A stretch of 64,000 bases of DNA, from the NCBI GenBank assembly GCA_036563645.1, contig DATCMA010000049.1:43582-107581 (forward strand), given 5' to 3'. Every line of letters starts with the position of its first letter. Position 1 is the stretch's first letter. The notes under the pieces were generated by a model. The model searched no databases, was not told the origin of the DNA, and saw only the letters and a program-made list of their open reading frames with translations. Below, in pieces: positions 15,849 to 23,688 of this stretch. This DNA comes from DATCMA01 sp036563645 (GTDB lineage: Bacteria; Actinomycetota; Actinomycetes; Mycobacteriales; Micromonosporaceae). The translations under genes and the position numbers were made by a program.

Positions 15849-16940
15849 TCAGATGTCGCCGCCGGGATCGATCGCCGCCGCGGACTCACCGACGAGGAGG
15901 CGGGCGTCATCGGGCACCGACCGCTTGACCACAGCGAGCGCGATCATGCCCAGCTCGAAGTGGCGGACGGCGGTCCCAACGAATCCCACGGCGCGCCCCT
16001 CGCTAGTCACCGGCGTGCCGGGCGCCGGAGGTTGATCAGTCGCGATCCCGTCGAGGTGCAGCAGCACCAGTCGGCGTGGCGGACGGCCGAGGTTGTGCAC
16101 CCGGGCGACCGTCTCCTGCCCGCGATAGCAGCCCTTCTCCAGGTGGACGGCGCGCGCGATCAGCTCGATCTCGGCGGGAATCGTGCGGTGATCGGTCTCC
16201 CATCCGACGCGCGGGATCCGGGCCGCCACCCGAATCGCCTCGTACGCCCACAGCCCGGCGGGCGCGACACCGGCGTCGAGCAACCGCGTCGCCACCTGAT
16301 CGAGCGCGGACCGCGCCACGAGGAGATCCACCCCCAGCGGCCCCCGGCGCGCCCACGCGATCTCGCCGCCGAGCAGCCGCACGTCGTAGAGCGCGGTCGG
16401 GCGGGGCGGGACAGCGCCCGCGGGGAACTTCGGCCCCGGCACCGTCAGGACATCGGGGGCGGCCAACCCCGCCACCCCGAGCGCCTCGACCGCCTCCGTC
16501 GCGCGCGGGCCGACGAGGGACAGCACCGCCCACTCCGCGCTCGCGTCGCGCGGCTCCACCTGGGTGAAGAAGCGCATCTTCTCGAGGTAGCCCACCAGCT
16601 CCCCGGCGGTGCCCGGCTCGGTGTCCAGCCACGTCGTGACACCGTCCTCGGCCACCATCGCGTGGTGCTCGATGTGCCCGTGCGGCGACAGCACCAACAG
16701 CTCCGTGCCCTGCCCGGCGGCGAGGTTGCTCAGGTGTTGGCTGGTCAGCGTGTGCAACCAACTCGCGCGCTCCGGGCCAGGAACGGCGATCACGCCGCGG
16801 TGAGAGCGGTCAACCAGTCCGACATCCGTGGCGAGGAGCCGCTGCTCCCGCATCGGGTCGCCGTAGTGTGCCGCGACACCGGCGTCCCGCGACCGCTCGT
16901 CGATCGCCTCCACCGCCACGGCGCCCGGGATTTCGATCAT
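15849..16940 (-). CDS. ygfZ: YgfZ/GcvT-like folate-binding protein
   Basis: A 363-residue member of the YgfZ (COG0354) family: tetrahydrofolate-binding proteins that help repair or assemble Fe-S enzymes. The signature K-G-C-Y-x-G-Q-E is present (EKGCYRGQETVARVHNLG), with the essential Cys. Other family features are LHTLTSQHLSNL near residue 65 and a C-terminal beta-barrel. The ATG at 16940 overlaps the nur stop codon (ATGA), indicating an operon. Confidence 0.92.
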   Translation of the reverse strand: MIEIPGAVAVEAIDERSRDAGVAAHYGDPMREQRLLATDVGLVDRSHRGVIAVPGPERASWLHTLTSQHLSNLAAGQGTELLVLSPHGHIEHHAMVAEDGVTTWLDTEPGTAGELVGYLEKMRFFTQVEPRDASAEWAVLSLVGPRATEAVEALGVAGLAAPDVLTVPGPKFPAGAVPPRPTALYDVRLLGGEIAWARRGPLGVDLLVARSALDQVATRLLDAGVAPAGLWAYEAIRVAARIPRVGWETDHRTIPAEIELIARAVHLEKGCYRGQETVARVHNLGRPPRRLVLLHLDGIATDQPPAPGTPVTSEGRAVGFVGTAVRHFELGMIALAVVKRSVPDDARLLVGESAAAIDPGGDI

Positions 16941-17359
16941 TCTTGTCTCCTGCAGTTGCCGCAGATACCGAAGAGCGCCACGTGCCCGATATCGACGGTG
17001 AATCCCCGTTCCTCCGCCAACTGCCGGGCCAATGGCTCCAGCTGCTCAAATTCCAGCTCGGATACGGTGTGGCACGACCGGCAGACGAGGTGCGCGTGCT
17101 GATCCTCACCGGCGCGGTGATAGGTGGGCGAGCCGTGCGACAGGTGCGTATGGGTGATCAGACCGAGCTCTTCGAGCAGCTCAAGGGTGCGGTAAATAGT
17201 CGTGATATTGATTCCGGAGGCGACTTGGCGTACCGCGGCGTGGACCTGCTCCGGTGTCGCATGCCCTAGCTGGTAGACGGCTTCCAGCACCAACTGCCGT
17301 TGGGCGGTTAACCGCAAGCCGCGGGACCGCAACTTCTCCGCCAGGGACGACTCCGACAC
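16937..17359 (-). CDS. nur: Fur-family metalloregulator, Nur-like
   Basis: A 140-residue Fur-family repressor. The winged helix covers residues 10-85 (RLTAQRQLVLEAV, GINITTIYRTLELLEELGL). Two C-x2-C pairs (CRSC and CGNC) make the structural zinc site. Histidines match, from memory, those of the nickel regulator Nur of Streptomyces coelicolor: one in GHATPEQVH, the pair in THTHLSHG, those in DQHAHLVC, and one in IGHVALFG. Nickel sensing is thus more likely than iron, but Zur or PerR function is not excluded. The start is the GTG at 17359. It is first in an operon with ygfZ. Confidence 0.78.
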   Translation of the reverse strand: MSESSLAEKLRSRGLRLTAQRQLVLEAVYQLGHATPEQVHAAVRQVASGINITTIYRTLELLEELGLITHTHLSHGSPTYHRAGEDQHAHLVCRSCHTVSELEFEQLEPLARQLAEERGFTVDIGHVALFGICGNCRRQE

Positions 17360-17376
17360 CGTCCGATCATAGTGTG

Positions 17377-18255
17377 ATGGGCATGTCCCCTCGTCGAATC
17401 GTTGCCGTGCTGGGGCAGGGGATCGTGCCGCCCACCACCCCCGTGCTCACCGCCACCGACCCCGCGGTCCTCGGCGACGGCCTCGTCGAAACCATGCACG
17501 TCCGTCAAGGCCGCCCGTGGCTCGTCGACGAGCACCTCGACCGCCTCACGCGGGCCGCCGACCTCCTCGGCTTCGCCGTGCCCGACCAGCGGGAGCTCGC
17601 CGACCTGCTCGCCACGACCTGTGCCGCGTGGCCAGCCGATCAGGAAGGCGTACTCCGCCTGGTATGCACGAATGGCCCGGCCGACGAGGGCGCCCCCACG
17701 GCCTTCACGACGCTCGACCCCGTCAGCCAGCGGGTGACGTGGGCCCGGCGCGCCGGCGTCTCCGTCATCACGCTCTCCCTCGGCATCGCCGCGACGGCGC
17801 GAGCGAACGCGCCCTGGCTGCTCGGTGGCATCAAGTCCACCTCGCGGGCGGTCCACCGCGCCTCGCAGCGGTGGGCGGCCACCCGTGGCGCCGACGACGT
17901 GCTGTGGACGTCGCTTGAGGGGTACGCGCTCGAAGGCCCGACCTCGAACGTCGTCTGGCTGGAGGACGACGTCCTGTGCACCGTGCCGGCCGCCGAGACC
18001 GGCATCCTGCCCGGTGTCACCGCGGCGTGGCTGCTGGCGCACGCCGGAGAGCTCGGCTGGCGGGCGGAGGAACGCATGGTGACCCCGGACGAGCTGCGCC
18101 ACGCGGACGGCGTGTGGCTGACGTCGTCGATCCGCGGGCTCGCCGAGGTGCGCGCGCTGGACGGCACGCCGCTGCCCCCCTCGCCACACACCCGCGCGAT
18201 CCGCGAGCTGCTCGGCTATCCCGTGGTCGATGACTCGTCGCCCGAGGACCGATAG
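17377..18255 (+). CDS. class IV aminotransferase, aminodeoxychorismate lyase-like
   Basis: A PLP enzyme of about 292 residues. Fold-type IV features are METMHV-like FVETMHVRQGRPWLVDEHLDRL (split as VETMHVRQG then LVDEHLDRL), the catalytic Lys in LLGGIKSTSRA, and EGPTSNVVWL followed by ETGILPGVT. These fit aminodeoxychorismate lyase (PabC, folate synthesis) better than branched-chain aminotransferase, but D-amino acid transaminase cannot be excluded. Overlapping GTG (17374), ATG (17377) and ATG (17383) starts are possible. It is divergent from nur with only about 17 bp between, so promoters overlap and Nur could affect both. Confidence 0.8.
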   Translation: MGMSPRRIVAVLGQGIVPPTTPVLTATDPAVLGDGLVETMHVRQGRPWLVDEHLDRLTRAADLLGFAVPDQRELADLLATTCAAWPADQEGVLRLVCTNGPADEGAPTAFTTLDPVSQRVTWARRAGVSVITLSLGIAATARANAPWLLGGIKSTSRAVHRASQRWAATRGADDVLWTSLEGYALEGPTSNVVWLEDDVLCTVPAAETGILPGVTAAWLLAHAGELGWRAEERMVTPDELRHADGVWLTSSIRGLAEVRALDGTPLPPSPHTRAIRELLGYPVVDDSSPEDR

Positions 18256-18293
18256 GTCGGTCGCGAGGTGGTCGGCGCGCCGGCCCCGCGGCG

Positions 18294-18884
18294 CTACCCC
18301 GCGACGCGCAGGAGCCGGGCCGACAGGTGCGGGGCGAGCTGCTGCCCCATCGCCGCCATGTCATGCGCGTAGAGCAGCGCCCCCTGCACGATGCCGAAGA
18401 GCCGGTGCCCGGCGGAGACCTCCTTCGCGGTCGACGTGCGAATGACCGCGTCGGTGACGAGCTCGATCCGCGTCCCGGTGATCGTGCCGAGGTAGAGCTC
18501 CATGATTCCGGTTGGGCTGATCATCAGCGCCTCGATCTCGTTGGTGGCGCGATCACCATCCATCACCGGACGCCACCAGCCCAGCTCCCGTGCGGCGGGC
18601 CGAATCGGCCGGCTCTCCTCATCCAGCAGCCAGGACCGGGACTCGTACTTCAGGAACGGCCGACCATCGTGGCTGATCCGGATCTCCTGCGCGTAGTCGA
18701 AATCCTCGATTGTGGGGTATCCCCCGCGGCCCCGTCCCCGCCAGACGCCGATGTACGGCAGCAGCCGTCTCAGCGCGGGGTGGAGCGCGGGCCCCACCCG
18801 CACGTCGTGTGATTCCTCATACGGATAGGGCTCAACAGGGGGCGCGTTCAGCCACGGCGGCGGCTGAAGGGGATTGTCGCTCAC
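18294..18884 (-). CDS. nitrobindin-like haem-binding beta-barrel protein (FABP family)
   Basis: A 196-residue member of the nitrobindin/THAP4-like family. The signature GVWRGRGRGGYPTIEDFDYAQEI is present (as GVWRGRG, then GGYPTIEDFDY), together with FLKYESRSWL, RELGWWRP and a C-terminal HDMAAMGQQL. The histidine of HDMAAMG aligns with the haem-iron ligand of nitrobindins, which isomerise peroxynitrite. The GTG at 18884 overlaps the stop of the small membrane ORF upstream (GTGA), which decides the start over the TTG at 18887. It is a cytosolic protein. Confidence 0.85.
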   Translation of the reverse strand: MSDNPLQPPPWLNAPPVEPYPYEESHDVRVGPALHPALRRLLPYIGVWRGRGRGGYPTIEDFDYAQEIRISHDGRPFLKYESRSWLLDEESRPIRPAARELGWWRPVMDGDRATNEIEALMISPTGIMELYLGTITGTRIELVTDAVIRTSTAKEVSAGHRLFGIVQGALLYAHDMAAMGQQLAPHLSARLLRVAG

Positions 18885-18985
18885 CAACGTCCTCTCGACA
18901 CACGGACCGCCAGGTAGATCAAGCCCCCAGTGAGAGCGCCGAACCCGGCGACCATCAGGCTCACGAAGCCGATTTCGGTAACCAT
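18881..18985 (-). CDS. 34-residue predicted single-span membrane protein
   Basis: A short ORF (ATG at 18985, 34 residues). It starts MVTEIGFVSLMVAGFGALTG and ends with a basic VRVSRGRW tail. One hydrophobic span covers about residues 5-27 with positive charges after it. Its TGA overlaps the GTG start of the nitrobindin gene, a typical coupling arrangement that argues for real translation. It is divergent from the DsrE gene with a 25-bp gap. No family is recognised; it may tether or accompany nitrobindin, which is inference. Confidence 0.6.
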   Translation of the reverse strand: MVTEIGFVSLMVAGFGALTGGLIYLAVRVSRGRW

Positions 18986-19010
18986 GCCACGCGCATCCTA
19001 TGCTGACCGC

Positions 19011-19373
19011 ATGGCTCGTACTCTCGTCGTCAAGGCCACTGCCGGGGCCGACGCGCCCGAGCGGTGCGCGCAGGCCTTCACCGTGGCGGCGACCGCGGTC
19101 GCCGCGGGCGCCGACGTGTCCCTGTGGCTGACCGGCGAATCCTCATGGTTCGCGCTCCCCGGCCGGGCGGCGGAGTTCGAGCTGCCGCACTCCGCGCCGT
19201 TGCCCGACCTGCTCAACGCGGTGCTCACCGGTGGCCGGGTCACCCTGTGCACCCAGTGCGCCGCGCGCCGGAACATCACGGAGAAGGACGTCATTCCCGG
19301 CGTGCGGATCGCCGGAGCGGCGGTCTTCGTCGAGGAAGTCCTGGCTGAGGGCGCGCAAGCCCTGGTCTACTGA
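19011..19373 (+). CDS. DsrE/DsrF-like family protein
   Basis: A 120-residue protein with the DsrE-like fold. It has ARTLVVKATAGADAPERC at the N-terminus, a FTVAATAVAAGADVSLWLTG helix-strand pair, and VTLCTQCAARRNITEKDVIPG with two cysteines (C-x2-C), then an AGAAVFVEEVL ending. DsrE proteins carry sulfur or act in small redox sulfur relays; here the C-x2-C could be the sulfur-handling site. The start is the ATG at 19011. It stands near the sulfurtransferase cluster at 21.5 kb. Confidence 0.78.
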   Translation: MARTLVVKATAGADAPERCAQAFTVAATAVAAGADVSLWLTGESSWFALPGRAAEFELPHSAPLPDLLNAVLTGGRVTLCTQCAARRNITEKDVIPGVRIAGAAVFVEEVLAEGAQALVY

Positions 19374-19422
19374 CCCGATCCACCCATCCCGGCCGCGCCC
19401 TGCGCTCCACAGTGGTCATTCC

Positions 19423-20265
19423 TCACTGGGCGCCAGCACACGGAATCGTCAGGCTGACCCGCACGCCGTCGGCGGTCTGCTCCAGCACGACATCGTGGTC
19501 AGGCATGCGGTACACCAGCCGCTCGGCGGTATCCACGACCACATCGCCGTCTCCGACGCCCACGGCGGAGCGGATCGGCTGGGCGTCCCGCCCGCGCCCG
19601 TGCACGGTCACGGTGTCTCCCCCGGCCGGGCACGGCGCGGCCACCGCCCGCCCCGGATCGCTCTCCGCGATCCCCCAGGCGGCGAGAAGCCGCCGTGGCC
19701 CGGCCGGCGCGGCGACGAGCGCACGGAGGTCGGCGACCGGGGTGTCCAGTGGACGGCAACCGGTCGAGACGGTCAACGCGATCACCCCTGGCGCGCGGAG
19801 GACACCGCGGATGCCCACGAACTCGCCGGCGTCCGCGCGTAACGCCACCGGCTCGCCATCCGCGCCCCGGCGCAGCCGCACCGCGTAGCGCTCGGGCAGG
19901 CGATCGGCGATCTGCGCCAGCACGCCCGGGCCGTCGAACTCCGGCGTATACACCACGAGCTCGCTGGTCAGACTCGCCCCGTCGCGCACCGGCGTGATTC
20001 GGCACCCTTCCCGCACGGTGTGCCCGGCCACCTCGACCACGACGTCCGCGCCGGCCGCGCCCATCAGCTCCCGCAGCGCCTGGTCAACGACTGGCTTCGC
20101 CTGCCCGAGGCCGCGCTGCTCCCGCACGGTCGGCTCATCGGTGCGGACGGAGACGACGGCGAGCGCCACGAGGAGCATCGCCCACGCAATCGCGGCGACG
20201 AGCAGCCATCGGCCTATCCCTCTGCGCGCCGCCGCGCGGGACGCCACCTGCGCGTGTGGATTCAC
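19423..20265 (-). CDS. membrane-anchored hypothetical protein
   Basis: A 280-residue protein with a basic N-terminus and one hydrophobic span (about residues 20-42, WLLVAAIAWAMLLVALAVV), followed by an extracytoplasmic domain of about 235 residues. Cysteines in HTVREGCRITPV, STGCRPLD, AAPCPAGG and IPCAGAQ could form disulfides outside the cell. No catalytic motif is recognised. Similar single-pass proteins occur beside the sulfurtransferase cluster in other actinobacteria. It follows the winged-helix gene by 57 bp and may be in the same transcript. Confidence 0.6.
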   Translation of the reverse strand: MNPHAQVASRAAARRGIGRWLLVAAIAWAMLLVALAVVSVRTDEPTVREQRGLGQAKPVVDQALRELMGAAGADVVVEVAGHTVREGCRITPVRDGASLTSELVVYTPEFDGPGVLAQIADRLPERYAVRLRRGADGEPVALRADAGEFVGIRGVLRAPGVIALTVSTGCRPLDTPVADLRALVAAPAGPRRLLAAWGIAESDPGRAVAAPCPAGGDTVTVHGRGRDAQPIRSAVGVGDGDVVVDTAERLVYRMPDHDVVLEQTADGVRVSLTIPCAGAQ

Positions 20266-20322
20266 CCCGTCATGGTGCCAGGCGAGGTGGGACGTATCGC
20301 GAGTCAGGATCGGGAATCGGGC

Positions 20323-20868
20323 TCAGCTCGGCAAGGCAAGCCGGTAGCCCACTCCCCGAATGGTCTGGACCTCTGGTCCATCCGGAACGGCGCGCAGTTT
20401 CCGCCGGAGCCGCTTCACCGCGGAGTGCAGGATCGCGGTATCGCCGAGATAGGCGCCTCCCCAGACCGAGGAAAAGAGGCGCTCATACGTCCAGACGCTG
20501 ATGGGAGGGCTGGCCAATCGGGCCAACAGCTCGCGTTCCAGTCGGGTCAACGGAAGGGGATTGTCGCGCCAGGTCACGAGGTGAGCCCGGGTGTCAACAA
20601 CCAAATCGCCGAAGACTATCGGTTTAGACTCCGCCGCTTCCGACTCGGCGGTAGGGAAAAGCATCGCGCGCAGCTCGGCGAGGTCGGAGCAGACGACGAC
20701 CGCACCACAATTGTCGAGCTGCCGGACCACGCGTTCGCGGACGGCGACATCAGACGAGACGCACACGACTAGTGGAACTTCACCGTTGACCACTGTACGT
20801 CCTCCCCCCGGGGCGTCCACGTCCCCAGACAACGCCGTTTGGCGCGCTGAGTCAATAGCGACGGACAT
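20323..20868 (-). CDS. atypical OmpR-type winged-helix regulator
   Basis: A 181-residue protein. The C-terminal half (about 85-178) is a clear PhoB/OmpR winged helix: FGDLVVDTRAHLVTW, LTRLERELLARLAS, AILHSAVKRLRRKL and a final IRGVGYRLALP. The N-terminal region (about 30-75) keeps only a receiver-like VPLVVCVSSDVAVRERVVRQL segment and lacks the phospho-acceptor Asp, the switch residues and roughly half of a receiver. It therefore cannot be a standard phosphorylated regulator. No kinase gene is adjacent. Targets are unknown; binding close by is plausible. Confidence 0.75.
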   Translation of the reverse strand: MSVAIDSARQTALSGDVDAPGGGRTVVNGEVPLVVCVSSDVAVRERVVRQLDNCGAVVVCSDLAELRAMLFPTAESEAAESKPIVFGDLVVDTRAHLVTWRDNPLPLTRLERELLARLASPPISVWTYERLFSSVWGGAYLGDTAILHSAVKRLRRKLRAVPDGPEVQTIRGVGYRLALPS

Positions 20869-21210
20869 CGATCACTATATTCCGCACTTCAACCGGCAGT
20901 ATGCCCATGCCCTGCCGAGGAATTACCCCCACAGACATTGATCAGCAACGTTTCCAGCTTAACAACCGCCCTCCGCAGCGGATCAGGGCCGGGCAGGGAA
21001 GAGCATGGATGGAGACATCGAGTAAAGTCGACCGAACGGGGCAGGAAAAGCACAGGGCGGCAACGGTGGAAAAGCCCAGCACAATGGTGGTGTCCGAGGG
21101 GAAAGCCCGAAATGCCGCGACGGCGCGAATGACGACGGAAAAAGATCGCCGCTCCGGCGTGCGGCCGGAGCGGCGAATCTGTGTGGAACGGCGATTCTGG
21201 TAGCGGGACG
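20869..21210. other. 342-bp intergenic region
   Basis: This lies between the winged-helix gene and DUF1416, both on the minus strand. The region is somewhat less GC-rich than its neighbours. No ORF with family character, no strong hairpin and no recognised operator was seen. It must hold the promoter for the winged-helix gene and the end of the sulfurtransferase transcript. Confidence 0.4.
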
Positions 21211-21537
21211 TCAGCCGACGCTGAGCGTCACTTCGTTGACGCCGCGATCCACGGTCACTGAGGCATCTCCGTTGCCGTGCCGGGAGAGCGCGCGCAAGGT
21301 CCAGGTCCCCGGCGCGGCGAAAAACCGGAACTGGCCCGCCGCGGAGGTGACCACCTCAGCCGCGAATTCCCCGAACCGATCGAGCAGTCGGACGTACGCG
21401 CCAGCGACCGGATCACCGGACGCGGTCTGGACGACACCGGTAATCACGGTCTCTCGCGTGAGGTCGACGCCCGCGGGGATCGGGGCGGCCTGATCCGGTG
21501 CGGCGCAGCCAGAGGAGGTCGGCGCCGTCATGATCAC
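21211..21537 (-). CDS. DUF1416 domain-containing protein
   Basis: A 108-residue protein with an Ig-like/carboxypeptidase-regulatory type beta fold. Motifs are VITGVVQTASGDPVAGAYVRL, FAAEVVTSAAGQFRFFAAPG and TLRALSRHG. DUF1416 proteins are nearly always encoded directly after the SseA/CysA-type sulfurtransferase in actinobacteria, as here. The start overlaps the sulfurtransferase stop by 4 bases, so translation is coupled. The molecular function is unknown; a sulfur-relay accessory role is inferred from context. Confidence 0.85.
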   Translation of the reverse strand: MIMTAPTSSGCAAPDQAAPIPAGVDLTRETVITGVVQTASGDPVAGAYVRLLDRFGEFAAEVVTSAAGQFRFFAAPGTWTLRALSRHGNGDASVTVDRGVNEVTLSVG

Positions 21538-22382
21538 GCCTCCCCGGGCTCGTCACCGAGCGCGATCGGCACGCCGACCAGCGACCCGTACTCGCTCCAC
21601 GAGCCGTCGTAGTTCTTCACGTTCTTGTAGCCGAGCAGCTCGTGCAGCACGAACCAGGTGTGCGAGGAGCGCTCACCAATCCGGCAGTAGGCGATGGTGT
21701 CCTTGTTCTCGTCCAGTCCGGCCTCGCGGTAGAGCGCGCGCAGCTCCTCGTCGGACTTGAAGGTGCCGTCCTCGTTCGCCGCCTTCGACCACGGCACGTT
21801 GATCGCGGTCGGGATGTGGCCGGCGCGCTGCGCCGCCTCCTGCGGCAGGTGGGCCGGGGCGAGGAGCCGACCGGCGTACTCGTCAGGCGACCGCACGTCC
21901 ACGAGGTTCTTCTTGCCGATGGAGGCGACCACCTCGTCACGGAAGGCGCGGATCGACAGATCGGGATCCTTCGCGACGTACTGGGTCTTCGGGCGGGTGG
22001 GCACCTCCTTGGTCAGGGGCCGGCCGTCGAGCTCCCACTTCTTGCGGCCACCGTCCATCAGGCGCACGTCGCGGTGCCCGTAGAGCTTGAAGTACCAGTA
22101 CGCGTACGCCGCGAACCAGTTGTTGTTGCCACCGTAGAGGATGACGGTGTCGTCGTTGCTGATCCCGCGCTCCGACAGGAGCTTCTCAAACTGCTCCTTG
22201 TTCACCGCGTCACGGCGAACCGGGTCCTGGAGATCAGTCTTCCAGTTAAGCTTGATCGCGCCCGGGATGTGTCCCGCGTCATACGCCGTGGTGTCCTCGT
22301 CAACCTCGACGAAGACGACGCCCGGAGTGTCGAGGTTCTTCTCGGCCCAGTCGACGGAAACGAGTACGGTGTCGCGACTCAT
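21534..22382 (-). CDS. thiosulfate/3-mercaptopyruvate sulfurtransferase
   Basis: A two-domain rhodanese of 282 residues. The N-terminal inactive rhodanese domain (about 1-130) has GHIPGAIKLNWKTDLQ. The C-terminal active domain carries the catalytic Cys in AYCRIGERSSHTWF. The C-R-I-G-E-R loop is the type seen in actinobacterial CysA2/SseA proteins, which transfer sulfane sulfur from thiosulfate to cyanide or other thiols. The ATG at 22382 has GGGAG 8 bases upstream. It forms an operon with DUF1416. Confidence 0.92.
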   Translation of the reverse strand: MSRDTVLVSVDWAEKNLDTPGVVFVEVDEDTTAYDAGHIPGAIKLNWKTDLQDPVRRDAVNKEQFEKLLSERGISNDDTVILYGGNNNWFAAYAYWYFKLYGHRDVRLMDGGRKKWELDGRPLTKEVPTRPKTQYVAKDPDLSIRAFRDEVVASIGKKNLVDVRSPDEYAGRLLAPAHLPQEAAQRAGHIPTAINVPWSKAANEDGTFKSDEELRALYREAGLDENKDTIAYCRIGERSSHTWFVLHELLGYKNVKNYDGSWSEYGSLVGVPIALGDEPGEA

Positions 22383-22770
22383 CAGATCACTCCCTGGTTG
22401 GTGCTCCCCGCACGAGAGGCTTGGATGGAAAAATTCGAAAACATTCGCGCTTGGCGAGCCTGCGCGCGGCGGAGGATCAGACACCACACGCGGACTCAGC
22501 GAGAGACGGATCCGGGGTACGTCCAACGGCGCCTATGCCGAACGGAAAAGCAGGTGACGGGTCCATCGCGGGCCGACGACGGCGGCCGATCGGATCCCTA
22601 TGCCAGCAACCCCGCCGTCAGAGACCGGGGCAACAGAGACAGGTAGCCACGCGACACAGATCGATCGCGCGCCGCTTAGTGAGGAACGTCCCCATGGCTG
22701 GGTAGACTACCAGCCTTTACGGCTGGCCCCCAGACCCGACCACGATACGGGACCGAATCCCACGCTCACG
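22383..22770. other. 388-bp intergenic region upstream of the sulfurtransferase
   Basis: This lies between the sulfurtransferase start and the end of the DUF2993 gene, both on the minus strand. It must contain the sulfurtransferase promoter and a probable long leader. The leader was compared by eye with SAM-I, SAM-IV and cobalamin riboswitch cores and no match was found. A short hairpin lies at its distal end (22711-22727). Confidence 0.4.
22711..22727 (-). terminator. possible hairpin terminator after DUF2993 gene
   Basis: CCAGCC and GGCTGG pair around a 5-base loop, flanked by a small GGTAG-A-CTACC palindrome. It lies about 45 bp past the DUF2993 stop. The stem is only 6 bp and no T-tract follows, so this is weak. 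Confidence 0.35.
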
Positions 22771-23544
22771 CTACGGCGTCACCGGCACGTCCGACGCCCG
22801 CGCGATCACCGCTAGCCCGTCCGGTGTCGCCGACACCTCGTCGACGTCGAGGTCGAAGGGGAGGTCGGGCAGGGGAACGCGGATCGAGATCTGTTCGGCG
22901 TAGGCGCGGACGAGCGCGCGAATCGCGGGGTTGGTGGGCAGATCCGCGGAGGTGAGTTCGGTGACGCGCAGGCGCACCTGGTCGGACTCCACCACCACCT
23001 GGGCGGTGCCTTCCACCGTGTACTCCCGCCCCACCACCACGAGCGGCGCGGTCACGCGGAGCTGCCCATTCCGCTCGGTCAGCGTGAGCCCTGGCCGATC
23101 GATGATCTCCTCAACAGTGTCGTAGGCGACGATCACCCGTCCCGTGACCCACCGCGCGGAGGCCTCCTCCTCACCGCGCAGCGCCCTGAGTGACGCGGTG
23201 ACGTCGCGGAGCTCCACGTCGAGCCGCGGCAGCCGCACCGTGTGCCCCGCGACATCCCCCTGCACGTCCGGCACGACCACTCGAATCAGCGGGTAATGCC
23301 CGGCGATGACCTGGGTGAGGAACGGAAATCTGTCGATCGTCACCTGGACGGGGCCGGACCGCAGACCGCGCTCGGCTACCTGCGCGCGGATCTCTCGCGC
23401 GACACGGTCTTCGGCGTACGCCACGGCCACGCGGTCGGCGACCACGAGCAACCCGACGAGCGAGAGCAGCGCGATCACCGCCACGGCGAGCCTCCGCCGG
23501 CGCCGCCGGCGGCCCTCGCTCACCATCGGGTACGACTCCGCCAC
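22771..23544 (-). CDS. DUF2993 (LmeA-like) membrane-anchored protein
   Basis: A 257-residue protein: a basic R-rich N-terminus, a signal-anchor (about residues 20-37, LAVAVIALLSLVGLLVV) and an extracytoplasmic DUF2993 domain. Family features are PVQVTIDRFPFLTQVIAGHYP near the start of the domain and a C-terminal LPDLPFDLDVDEVSATPDGL. Mycobacterial LmeA, of this family, is needed for mannan elongation of lipoglycans; that role here is inferred only. The GTG at 23544 is preferred because GAGGAG sits 5-6 bases upstream. Confidence 0.82.
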   Translation of the reverse strand: MAESYPMVSEGRRRRRRRLAVAVIALLSLVGLLVVADRVAVAYAEDRVAREIRAQVAERGLRSGPVQVTIDRFPFLTQVIAGHYPLIRVVVPDVQGDVAGHTVRLPRLDVELRDVTASLRALRGEEEASARWVTGRVIVAYDTVEEIIDRPGLTLTERNGQLRVTAPLVVVGREYTVEGTAQVVVESDQVRLRVTELTSADLPTNPAIRALVRAYAEQISIRVPLPDLPFDLDVDEVSATPDGLAVIARASDVPVTP

Positions 23545-23688
23545 GCCCGCTCCTCTGCGTCCACTCCGCCCCACGATCCCGCCGACGACCGTCGGCGCAT
23601 GGCCGCTACGCGGGTGACCTCTCGCCTACGGGGATAGTCCGCCCCATGTCGACCACCTATCCCACTGGGCCGCGGGAGTGCCCGCAGG

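Noticed and set aside
22383..22640. Possible riboswitch in the long sulfurtransferase leader
   Set aside because: No SAM-I, SAM-IV or cobalamin core sequence could be found on the correct strand.
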